Source: Cryomorpha ignava
Lineage (GTDB): Bacteria > Bacteroidota > Bacteroidia > Flavobacteriales_D > Cryomorphaceae
Direction of reading: 5' to 3'
Assembly: GCF_010686655.1 (NCBI RefSeq)
Contig: NZ_JAAGVY010000005.1
Coordinates: 1-52,500 of the forward strand
Length of the DNA stretch: 52,500 bases
Made by a program: the position numbers and the translations under genes. Below, in pieces: positions 37,558 to 46,500 of the stretch (position 1 is the first letter of the stretch; each line of letters opens with the position of its first letter). A model generated the notes under the pieces. That model worked only from the letters and a program-made list of their open reading frames with translations. It made no database searches and was not told the origin of the DNA.

Positions 37558-38821
37558 GATTGGAGTCCATGCATTTTTAGTAATCTGTTTGCTTGGTTTA
37601 TCGGGTTCTGCCTTTTCGGCAAAAATTCTAATACCTATGGACGACACTCAGTCAAACCATCTAAAGGCTTATGGAATAACCTATTGGGTATTAGAAAATA
37701 ATATTGAGGTGCAATGGCTGCTCAACTATCGCGGCGGTAGCTTTATGATGGACGAATATAAGACCATTGTAGAAGAATGTGTTATCCGCGGAGTTACCTA
37801 TCAGGTGATTGCAGATGTGCAGGCGGCGGGAATAATTCGCGATATTGCTGATCCCGAAGTAAATATGGAAACGGTGAAATTAGAAAAAGCGCCTAAAATC
37901 GCGGTTTATTCACCAAAATCTCAAATGCCCTGGGATGATGCAGTAACGCTAGTAATGGAATATGCCGAAATACCTTATGAAGTTATTTACGACCGAGAAA
38001 TAATCAATATGGAATTGCCAAAATATGACTGGCTTCACCTCCACCACGAAGATTTTACGGGACAATACGGCAAATTTTACCGCAGTTATAAAAATGCAGC
38101 CTGGTATCAGCAACAAGTGCGCGATGCCGAAACCGAAGCAGCAGAAATGGGTTTTGCAAAAGTATCGCAGTTAAAACTGGCAGTTGCTCAAAAAATAAAA
38201 GAATACACTGCCGGAGGCGGCTTTCTTTTTACAATGTGCTCTGGCACCGATACATATGACATAGCCCTTTCGGCACAGAATACAGATATTTGTGAAAGCA
38301 TGTATGACGGTGATCCGGCAGATGGAGCAGCACAATCAAAACTTGACTTTGATCAAACATTTGCTTTTCAGAATTTCGTTCTCGAAATGGATCCGCTGGT
38401 TTATGAGTTTTCTTCTATCGATGCTACAGACATTCACACCAAAACACAGCAAACGCAAGACTTTTTTACCCTATTTGATTTCTCTGCCAAGTGGGACGTT
38501 GTTCCAACTATGCTTACCCAGAGCCACCTATCTGTAATTAAAGGCTTTATGGGTCAAACAACAGCATTCAAAAAGCAGTACATTAAAAGTGATGTACTTG
38601 TAATGGGTGAAAGCAAAGCACAGGGCAGCGTTAAATATATTCATGGATCATTCGGAAAAGGACAATGGACTTTTTATGCAGGCCACGATCCGGAAGATTA
38701 CCAACACCGCGTAGGCGATCCGCCAACAGATCTCAATTTGCACCCAAATAGTGCAGGTTATAGATTGATATTGAATAATATTCTATTTCCTGCGGCTAAG
38801 AAAAAGAAGCAGAAGACATAA
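37538..38821 (+). CDS. Secreted protein of the family often labelled 'asparagine synthetase B'
   Basis: About 427 residues from ATG 37538 (MTTLLSKIGVHAFLV), giving a clean signal peptide ending SGSAFSA; longer in-frame starts lie deeper in dnaB. The mature protein begins KILIPMDDTQSNHLKAYG. I recall this family sitting after dnaB in flavobacteria under the name asparagine synthetase B. I see no Cys2 glutaminase start and no PP-loop SGGxDS motif, so that name is probably wrong. Motifs include WLHLHHEDFTGQYG and HGSFGKGQWTFYAGHDPEDYQH, which resemble glutamine-amidotransferase-like or ThuA-like folds. Function unknown; periplasmic location likely. Confidence 0.75.
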   Translation: MTTLLSKIGVHAFLVICLLGLSGSAFSAKILIPMDDTQSNHLKAYGITYWVLENNIEVQWLLNYRGGSFMMDEYKTIVEECVIRGVTYQVIADVQAAGIIRDIADPEVNMETVKLEKAPKIAVYSPKSQMPWDDAVTLVMEYAEIPYEVIYDREIINMELPKYDWLHLHHEDFTGQYGKFYRSYKNAAWYQQQVRDAETEAAEMGFAKVSQLKLAVAQKIKEYTAGGGFLFTMCSGTDTYDIALSAQNTDICESMYDGDPADGAAQSKLDFDQTFAFQNFVLEMDPLVYEFSSIDATDIHTKTQQTQDFFTLFDFSAKWDVVPTMLTQSHLSVIKGFMGQTTAFKKQYIKSDVLVMGESKAQGSVKYIHGSFGKGQWTFYAGHDPEDYQHRVGDPPTDLNLHPNSAGYRLILNNILFPAAKKKKQKT

Positions 38822-38923
38822 TGAAGCTGCTTTAGTAAAATAGGTTTTCAAGATTGTTTGATTTACGAAATATTTGATTAAAATAATATTTTTATATTGA
38901 AGGCAAATCTAAATTGAACCGCC

Positions 38924-39826
38924 ATGAAAACAATTTTTACTTTCCTTTTCCTTGCACCATTCTGCCTTTTCGCCCAGCAAAATTCATGGTTTGAAACAGG
39001 TAGCTTATGGGTTTATAATTACGGCATAATGTCAGAACCTGAACATTATCAGGCAACTTTCGGAATTACCCAAACCATATTTGCCGATAAGCTTTGTTTC
39101 GAAATGGATATTGACAACTTTCCTTTTCTCTGCTCACCTGTATCGCCACCGTACTACTTTTACGAATCAAACGACTCTATCTATTTCGCCACAGAGGTAG
39201 ATAGCACCTTTCGAATGGTTTATAATTTTAATGCCGTGCCGGGAGACACATGGATACATACCATCCCAATAGAATTCAATAATAGTTATCAACCACTTCT
39301 GGTGGAAGTAGTGGCTGTAAACGAAGTTAGTATTGATGGGATGATTGTAAACGAATTGATTCTTTCTTACTCAAACCCTTTTATGCCCCCGCCGCAGCTG
39401 GATTTTTACACACAAGAAATTTCGGTATTAGAATATATTGGAGCAACTTCTGGGTTTTTCATTCCCCTGGGATCGATACCAGCTTGCGATAACGAAACTG
39501 ATATCAAATTGCAATGCTTTGGAAGCCCCTCACTCATCTACACAAATCCTGAATTTGGGAGTTGTTTTCTGTCGGCTTCTGCAGCTCCTGATCCCATCGA
39601 ACTAAAATTTTACCCCAATCCGGCGAGAGAATATCTCACCATCGACATAGATTTCGCGGGTGCCAGTACTCTCAAAATAACGCAGCTTGATGGGAAAACG
39701 GTTTTTATAGAAAACATTAATTCAGGATTGGCAAACATCGAACTTCCAGCGTTAAGTGCAGGCATGTATGTAGTGGAAGTTTCAAATGCTGAAGTTCGGC
39801 ATTTTGGGAAATTACAAATCGAGTAG
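38924..39826 (+). CDS. Small secreted T9SS type A protein
   Basis: The 300-residue protein has a signal peptide (KTIFTFLFLAPFCLFAQQ), an N-terminal domain of about 200 residues rich in aromatic and acidic residues (SWFETGSLWVYNYG), and a type A T9SS sorting domain at about 225-300 (LKFYPNPAREYLTIDIDF, SAGMYVVEVSNAE). It should be exported through the T9SS. It stands alone; I found no exact -7 box upstream. Function unknown. Confidence 0.85.
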   Translation: MKTIFTFLFLAPFCLFAQQNSWFETGSLWVYNYGIMSEPEHYQATFGITQTIFADKLCFEMDIDNFPFLCSPVSPPYYFYESNDSIYFATEVDSTFRMVYNFNAVPGDTWIHTIPIEFNNSYQPLLVEVVAVNEVSIDGMIVNELILSYSNPFMPPPQLDFYTQEISVLEYIGATSGFFIPLGSIPACDNETDIKLQCFGSPSLIYTNPEFGSCFLSASAAPDPIELKFYPNPAREYLTIDIDFAGASTLKITQLDGKTVFIENINSGLANIELPALSAGMYVVEVSNAEVRHFGKLQIE

Positions 39827-39876
39827 TCACAGATGGATAATAAAGTAAAATACAATCTCATTTCAATTTAACTTTG

Positions 39877-40476
39877 TCAGAACGAATAACAAAAATTAGA
39901 ATCCTTGATTCTATAATCAAAACGACCTGAATAGACAGTATGGTTAAGACCATTGGATTTAATATCGAAACCAAAAGTACCTGAAACGATTAGCGACTCT
40001 AGACCAGGTTTAGAGATCACATCGCGTATATATAACTTGCCTACCCCATATCTTAGCGTGTCTGGAGACTCACTATCAAGTATAAGCATGCCATAATTCG
40101 ATACTCCGTCTAGATTAATCACTGTATCTCTTAATTCTAAAAGTTGATTTTTATATCGAATGGATAAATCTCCCAGAAAAAAACCGACATCACGCTTCTG
40201 TAAATCATCTTCAATAATCTGAAAACCGTTTGATACTAGTATTCGGGTTCCGACAGAATCCGGATTGGTACAAATCGTAAAATGGGGTTCATAACTTACC
40301 GTCGAACGGCTGGCTAGCCAGGAGTATCCGTCAATATATGCTCCCGCAGTATTCGTACCATCGGCAGAAAATGCTGGCAACCGCGGATCAAGCGGACTGG
40401 CTTCGTAAGGAATATCTCTACAAGCCATTAAAGTGGAAAGCCCAATTAAAACGAATATCCAGCGCATTATTTCCAT
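39877..40476 (-). CDS. Lipoprotein B of a duplicated barrel-lipoprotein pair
   Basis: The 199-residue lipoprotein has lipobox STLMAC at about residues 14-19. The likelier start is the internal ATG at 40467 (MRWIFVLIGL), which overlaps the preceding stop as TAATG. Its mature part carries DPRLPAFSADGTNTAGAYI, then DGYSW, and near the end GTFGF and YSGRFDYRI. The same marks appear in the lipoprotein at 41122-41733, so the two are paralogs. The G(A/T)NTAG-x-x-I-plus-W motif is common in small Bacteroidota lipoproteins of unknown role. It follows a beta-barrel gene and ends the four-gene operon. Confidence 0.8.
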   Translation of the reverse strand: MEIMRWIFVLIGLSTLMACRDIPYEASPLDPRLPAFSADGTNTAGAYIDGYSWLASRSTVSYEPHFTICTNPDSVGTRILVSNGFQIIEDDLQKRDVGFFLGDLSIRYKNQLLELRDTVINLDGVSNYGMLILDSESPDTLRYGVGKLYIRDVISKPGLESLIVSGTFGFDIKSNGLNHTVYSGRFDYRIKDSNFCYSF

Positions 40477-41102
40477 CGGTTAAAAAATTGATATCGTAAA
40501 AAAACCTCGGCTGTATTAGCTCGAATGTCTTTTACCTTTGGTTGTAAATCACCATAATCACCGATTAACTGGTATTCGAGCATATTTACAAACCAAAAGT
40601 CAAATCGGGCTCCCAGAACCCAAGATTTGGTAAGATAATAATGACAACCAATAAAAACTCCATAATCGGATTCTCGAAAACCTTCGCCTTCAACAATATA
40701 TTCACCATTCATTCTAATTTCCGGAAAATAAGTTGCGGCTACAACTCCGGTTGTTAGATTCCACTTTTCCGAAATTGAGTAATTTGTTAGCAATCTCAAA
40801 TCTAAACCCCGAAATATGTACTTGTAATCTGCTTCGTCATATTTTTGATAAAAATTGCGATGAAAAGAGTTCAGCTCTGCGCCAATCTCAAATTTACTTT
40901 TTTGATTGGCAAAAATCATAACACCAAGTCCAAAAGTTAAATCGGGGTTTACATCTACCAGGTCTAAAGGTTTATGATGGTTATAAATGCTATACTGCAG
41001 ATTTCCCTGGAAATACATTTGGCCGAACAAAACATTTGAAAAGAAAACGGATTCAAAGACCATTAAAAATACAATTCCACAATATTTAAAGCATTTACTC
41101 AT
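40467..41102 (-). CDS. Outer-membrane beta-barrel protein B of the duplicated pair
   Basis: The 211-residue protein has a signal peptide (YCGIVFLMVFESVFFSNVLFGQ) and then alternating amphipathic beta-strands (FEIGAELNSFHRNFY, LRLLTNYSISEKWNL, VFLRYQFFNRW), as in eight- to ten-strand outer-membrane barrels. It matches the barrel at 41730-42392 strand for strand: PDLTFGLGVMIFANQ here, PEMGVGLSFYINDKQ there. It lies 19 nt after lipoprotein A and overlaps lipoprotein B. Function unknown. Confidence 0.78.
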   Translation of the reverse strand: MSKCFKYCGIVFLMVFESVFFSNVLFGQMYFQGNLQYSIYNHHKPLDLVDVNPDLTFGLGVMIFANQKSKFEIGAELNSFHRNFYQKYDEADYKYIFRGLDLRLLTNYSISEKWNLTTGVVAATYFPEIRMNGEYIVEGEGFRESDYGVFIGCHYYLTKSWVLGARFDFWFVNMLEYQLIGDYGDLQPKVKDIRANTAEVFLRYQFFNRWK

Positions 41103-41121
41103 ACCGTCATTCTGTATAAAG

Positions 41122-41733
41122 TCAATTTAATGAAATAAAATTCACTTGGGTCACATCGTAGTCGAATCGGCCGTAAAATACATCATACCTACCGCAATCG
41201 TTGCTGGCCGAAAACCCGAATGTGCCAGCAAATGCTTTATGATCAGAACCATCAGACCTGAAAAAAACTTTACCGGTTTGAACGGTTTCTGCTTCGCTGC
41301 AGGCTAAAAGACTCACTCCATCGGTAATTAAATCGGCCGAAACTGAGGTGCCATCAATGGGGAGTTCCGAACCAATCAACGCTCTAAGACTCCCTAAATT
41401 TCTAATCTGCTTGGAAGGAAGTCGTAGAACAACGCTCAATGATTCGAGATCTTCAAAACCCGGTGAATAATATCCCCCGCTGAAACGCAATTCTGAATAG
41501 TTTAGCAAGCTATCGCAGGCTACAGTGAGCCCATCACAACTTGTCCATGAAGGAAATAAGCCAAAATAACACGGATCAAACCAGACTTTTTCGTTGATAA
41601 CGCACCCAGCAGTATTAGCGCCTTGCTCGGTATAGCGAGGAAGCCGGGGATCTGCAATATCCCTTTCAGAATAATCGCAAGAAACCAATATGCAAACTAT
41701 AAATGCTAATAATGTTGCGAATATATTCCTCAT
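41122..41733 (-). CDS. Lipoprotein A of the duplicated barrel-lipoprotein pair
   Basis: The 203-residue lipoprotein has signal FATLLAFIVCILVSC with the lipidated Cys at about residue 19. The mature start DYSERDIADPRLPRYTEQG, followed by ANTAGCVINEKVW, parallels DPRLP...NTAG...W in lipoprotein B, as does the closing GTFGF...FYGRFDYDV. It has extra cysteines (CYFG, SCDG, ACDS, ACSE) absent from B. Its ATG overlaps the barrel A stop by 4 nt, implying coupled translation. Function unknown. Confidence 0.8.
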   Translation of the reverse strand: MRNIFATLLAFIVCILVSCDYSERDIADPRLPRYTEQGANTAGCVINEKVWFDPCYFGLFPSWTSCDGLTVACDSLLNYSELRFSGGYYSPGFEDLESLSVVLRLPSKQIRNLGSLRALIGSELPIDGTSVSADLITDGVSLLACSEAETVQTGKVFFRSDGSDHKAFAGTFGFSASNDCGRYDVFYGRFDYDVTQVNFISLN

Positions 41734-42392
41734 ACCTTATTCCTTCTATAAAGTTTAACTCTCAAAAACAATTCTGGCGTGAATGCATTGAGCAAATGTT
41801 GCTTTCCATCCATTTCGCCAAATTTGCCAACAGCCTTAACCTTTACCATAGGAATTAGACCCAAACTGGTTCTAAAACCTATAAATAATGACTCATAAAT
41901 CTGATAATTAACGCCGGCAATCAAGTTTAAATCCACCGACTTGCTCTGATCTCCTAAAAGCTTGATTACCCCATTTTCAAAAAGAAAGGTTTGGTAGAAG
42001 TACACTCCAATACCGGCTTCGCCACTACATTTTTGAGAAAACGGATACTCAGCAAGGCCGTTAAGCTGTAATCCCCACGCGCGAAATTGAAATTCAGTCT
42101 GTGGAAAGGTAGTATTGTAATTTCGGCCCGAATACTTAAATTCAGACTTGATCTTCCAATTTTGCTTGTCATTAATATAAAAACTAAGCCCTACACCCAT
42201 TTCCGGAGAAAGTATACTCTTGCCAACCTGAATGTCACCCTTTCGAAGAAATACAGTGTATGAACCACCTACATTGAGATATACATCGGCCAATTGTGCG
42301 TTCGTAAATTTAGGAATAAAAAAAACGCTTGTGGCGAGCAGAATCCAACAAACCACATACGCAGCTTTAATTCGAAGAAAAAATGAAGGCAT
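41730..42392 (-). CDS. Outer-membrane beta-barrel protein A of the duplicated pair
   Basis: The 220-residue protein has a signal peptide (VCWILLATSVFFIPKFTNAQ) and about eight amphipathic strands (YLNVGGSYTVFLRKG, WKIKSEFKYSGRNYN, WGLQLNGLAEYPF, LFIGFRTSLG, LFLRVKLYR). It is the first gene of the operon. No exact -7 box was found upstream; TACGAATTT-like sequence lies near 42430. It is a paralog of barrel B, and likely works with lipoprotein A, whose start overlaps its stop (inference). Confidence 0.78.
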   Translation of the reverse strand: MPSFFLRIKAAYVVCWILLATSVFFIPKFTNAQLADVYLNVGGSYTVFLRKGDIQVGKSILSPEMGVGLSFYINDKQNWKIKSEFKYSGRNYNTTFPQTEFQFRAWGLQLNGLAEYPFSQKCSGEAGIGVYFYQTFLFENGVIKLLGDQSKSVDLNLIAGVNYQIYESLFIGFRTSLGLIPMVKVKAVGKFGEMDGKQHLLNAFTPELFLRVKLYRRNKV

Positions 42393-42743
42393 CGCTCAAG
42401 AAATTTTGGTTGAAATTCTACAAATTTCGTATGGAAATTCGTAAAACAAACTCGTCTATCGAAAACAAGATAAGAATAAATGTTCTAACTCACTTCAATA
42501 AGTTATTTTGAATGCTTCGATTCCTAATCCACGTCTATGTTTATTTTTTCGTTTGGTTCTTAATTTGATGATCCAGATTAGTGTCACTAAAACGAACGTC
42601 GAAATACAACTAAACAATATAAGTCATTAAGCTAAATCACAAAGAAGAAATTAGGTATTTCAAACTCTAAATTCAGTATTGACGCAACTTTGCATTATAT
42701 TTGCCGCTTTTATAGGCGGTTCAAAATCATTGAATAGATACCC
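42393..42743. other. Divergent intergenic region
   Basis: About 350 bases between barrel A (leftward) and the sulfotransferase-like gene (rightward). TATATTTG at 42696-42703 is a rightward -7 box. Directly after it, CCGC-ttttata-GGCGG (near 42704-42719) can form a small hairpin at the start of the transcript. No gene or RNA is seen in the rest. Confidence 0.5.
42696..42703 (+). promoter_or_regulatory. -7 box TATATTTG for the sulfotransferase-like gene
   Basis: TATATTTG matches TAnnTTTG, 40 nt before the ATG at 42744. The hairpin following it would form the 5' end of the mRNA. Confidence 0.55.
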
Positions 42744-43394
42744 ATGTTATATTCCAAAGAGAAATCTTTTTTGTTTATCCACATACCTAAAACAGCCGGA
42801 ACGAGCATTCGATCTGTTCTCGCCCCATATTCAGGCAAGAGCGGGGTATTAAACTATATAGGAAGAAGACTCGAAAAATATCCTGTTTTCTGTTTCAAAA
42901 CGGGATTATCTATCAAGCGAACCTATGATTCGCATACAACTTATGAGCGTTTAGAAAACATTTTACCGCAAGCAGAACTGAATAGAATATTTAAATTTTG
43001 CGTTGTGCGAAATCCATACGATCGCGCATACTCATTTTATCTGCATGTATTGAGCCATCCAACGCACAATTTGTATAAACTGATTGAATCTTATGGGAGC
43101 TTTGGAGGTATGTTGCAAAATCTTGAGGTGGTAGGAGAGCCCACTCAAAAATCGTACATCATTAATTTACAGGCTGATATTTCCGTAGACTTTATTGGCA
43201 AGTTTGAAAGTTTAAATGACGACTTTAATGCGGTTTGCAAGAAATTGGGTATACCGTATGAGCTCCCTAAGAAGAATACTCGAAAACACAAGGATTACAG
43301 AGATGCATACGATGAGCAGAACTGGAAATATATCGCTGAATATTATTCAGAAGATTTTGATGCTTTTGGGTATGATAAAGACCTACTGAAGTAA
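42744..43394 (+). CDS. Sulfotransferase family 2-like protein
   Basis: The 216-residue protein has the PAPS 5'-phosphosulfate loop FLFIHIPKTAGTSIR (His13 to Ser21 around the loop) and the 3'-phosphate motif CVVRNPYDRAYSFYLHV near residue 90, typical of the Sulfotransfer_2 family. Such enzymes transfer sulfate to sugars, lipids or proteins. The family is often found in polysaccharide loci, but here the neighbours are an outer-membrane operon and a giant secreted protein. No PAPS synthesis genes are visible in the window. Confidence 0.88.
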   Translation: MLYSKEKSFLFIHIPKTAGTSIRSVLAPYSGKSGVLNYIGRRLEKYPVFCFKTGLSIKRTYDSHTTYERLENILPQAELNRIFKFCVVRNPYDRAYSFYLHVLSHPTHNLYKLIESYGSFGGMLQNLEVVGEPTQKSYIINLQADISVDFIGKFESLNDDFNAVCKKLGIPYELPKKNTRKHKDYRDAYDEQNWKYIAEYYSEDFDAFGYDKDLLK

Positions 43395-43515
43395 AAAAAC
43401 CAATAGCTCGAATAAAGAAACAGCACAAGTCAAGCTGTGAATCGCTCACTTAAATTTACTACGCTGATACAAAAATAGATGTTTGCCCCCACTATGGAGG
43501 CAAACATCATAGTAA

Positions 43516-46500
43516 TTATTGCTTGCTTATCTTTTCTACCCAATGATTTTCACTGGTAATGAAATGAACAAAATACAATCCGGATGATAGGTCAGCTATA
43601 TCTATTTCAATTCTAGAATCGGTGTTTACATTTGTGACATCTTTTCTGAATACCGGTCTATTGTTAATATCCCTAATTTCAACGATCATACCTTCCACGA
43701 TCTCAATCTGCGAAACGATATTAAAAATCCGGCGTGTCGGATTAGGATATATCGATAGAGGCGATTCTGAAATGAGCGGAAACGTTTTACACACCAGTTC
43801 ATAACAATACATTCCATTGTCATCAAATCTGTGAACTGTAGCGCAAACTAGAGATGACCAAGTATGTATGATCGGTGCACCACCATTTGAATATTGAGGA
43901 GGTCCACTTGCAAAATTCCATTCCACAAAATCGCAACCCTGAAAATACTCATGATCTGTTAATTGGAAAGTGTATAGATTTGGAATGGAGTTATCCTGAG
44001 TGCTTGTTATTCCATTATTCAAATGGTCAAAGAATTCCGACTCACATAAACATTCTAAATCTACTTCACATTCTGGAAGCACAATGCAATAGTGGAAACT
44101 ACAGCAGGTCAAATGATTTCCTTGTTCAGATTCATCATGCAGGGTAACAGTAAAGCATATAGTGTCACCAGGCAGAGCGAGAGTGTTATCAATTGTGAAA
44201 TTGAAAAATGGATAAACACCTAAGGAGGGAATTCCACCAGTCAAAAGAAATTGCCCAGAACTGCCATTTACTATTTCGTCATCGAAGGTTATTGCAACTA
44301 AATCGACTGGATGACCAGACATGTTCTTTAAAGATGCCGAAAATCCCCACATATCACCCGGAAGGCAGGAAACATTGGTATCAAATAGGTATCCACAATC
44401 AGGCTCACAAAATAGTGATATGGTGTCTCTACAATAAACTGTATCATCTTTCATCCATTTTACTTCCACCAAATGATCGGGTCCGAATTCGCTTGATACG
44501 CAAATTTTAGGTAATTGAAATAAACCAATATCAAGACTGCCATCAGTTGGTATGAAACTAACAGAAGTATTTGTTAGATTTTGAGTAAACCAGCCAGAAT
44601 TTGGTGGGTTGTCAACATTCAATGTTGTATTTGGAGATACCGTACAAACCGATATTTCATCAAAAAAGTCATCATCAAAGTCATTGTAAATATGAACATT
44701 ATAACAACAATCTTCTCCCGGGACTGGGCATAAACTCTCGATTCCAACTAAAGCGCAAGGATCACAGATTGGTATTTCTACACAGTAGATTGTGTCTAGT
44801 GAACAGCACAAAGTGGTTGGAATAGAGTCGGGATTAAACTCATGTGTGAGTATGTTGTAACAAAAGGTTCCACCCGCAATGTTATCACCGGACAGAGCAA
44901 TCGTAAATGTTTGACAAGAACCTGGGAGGATCGGTGTTCCAGAACTGTTTAAGTCTATGTTCGGAGGTGTCAAATTTACGCCTGTTGGAGTGAGCACCTC
45001 AAAAATGATATAACCTACGGCAAACTCACCGTTGTGAGGATTGCATATTGTAATATCGTACAATACCTCTTGGTCATGATTACAATAGATACTGTCGCTT
45101 TGCAGATAAGTACAATCTGGTTCCACCGGACAGTCGAAAATCAACGTATCTGAGCAGACTATCTCTCCGGCAAAGTCATACCAATCGATTATTACATTTT
45201 GTGGACTAGCATTCACCTCTCCAAAGCAGAATTCAATGAAATCTGGAATGGCACTTGGAATGAGGTCTCCATTATTAATACTCGCTAGGCTTATAAAATT
45301 GGCATTCGATCCAGTAGCTTGCAATTGAGGATTAATTGAGCTGAGATCAAAAATCATTTCGGCATCAGAACTATGGATTTTCATACTTATAATGTCAAAT
45401 AAATTTCCAGTATAGCTTAAAGAAGCGCAACAACTATTTACCAATCCATCTGTGCTATTTAAGAGATCGGATGACACAATGAGTTTTTCACATGTCGCTG
45501 AATCACAATTCAGGATATCTAGAATAAGTGCACCGGAAGTATCAGCGCATCCAAAATCTGTTGAACCAACTAAATTGTATGTTCCAGAAACTAAGGCTTC
45601 AACACAATGTTCCATGCCTGTTATTCCTGCAATAGGTGCACCATTAAACAACCACTGATATGAGGCCAATCCTATAGGGCCACAGATAGTGTCAGGACAC
45701 AACTCATAACAACCCACCGGAACCAGACATAAATTTGGTAATGGATGAATAGTAACGGAGGCGGCGTGGGAGCAACCTGAAGAGGTATTCGTTCCAATAG
45801 CAGTATATGTTCCGGCCTGAAACACAATAATGGATTCACCGGATTGTCCGGTAGACCAATTGTAATGAACGCCTTGTTGAGGTGGGTTTACTGATAATGT
45901 GATTGGTTTTCCTTCGCATGCATCCGGAGAAATATCAACTACAAAATTGGGTGAAGGTTCGACCACAACATCTATTGGATCTGAGGTGTCGCTGCATCCA
46001 TCTACATCGGTAATTGTGAGCGTATATGGGTTGTTAATATTACCTTGACAAACCTGAAAGGTAGAAGATGTTCCTATTGTCGTATTTGAACCATCCTTCC
46101 AGGAATAACTAGGCGCAAACTGCGAAATAAGAGTTGTACAGCCTCCATCACATATAATAGGATTTCCAGTTATGATAGCAACCGGGGCAGGATAAACAGA
46201 TATTGTAACTTCATCCAGTTCCCTGGAACAATCATTAGCGTCAGTAATTATTACAGAATACGTTCCTGCTTGTGATACATCAATTGTCTGCGAATCATCC
46301 AAGGTATTCCACAGATAACTGTATCCGGCAGGGGCGGTGAGTGTTAGTGTGTCTCCTTCACATATTACAGTATCGCCCGGAACAATGGCAAGTCCATCTG
46401 GGATGCCCGGATTTACAATAATGCTTATTGTACCTGAGTCGGTGCATCCGTTTGCATCTGTAACAGTCAGAATAACGGAATAAGTTCCATCTAAAATATA

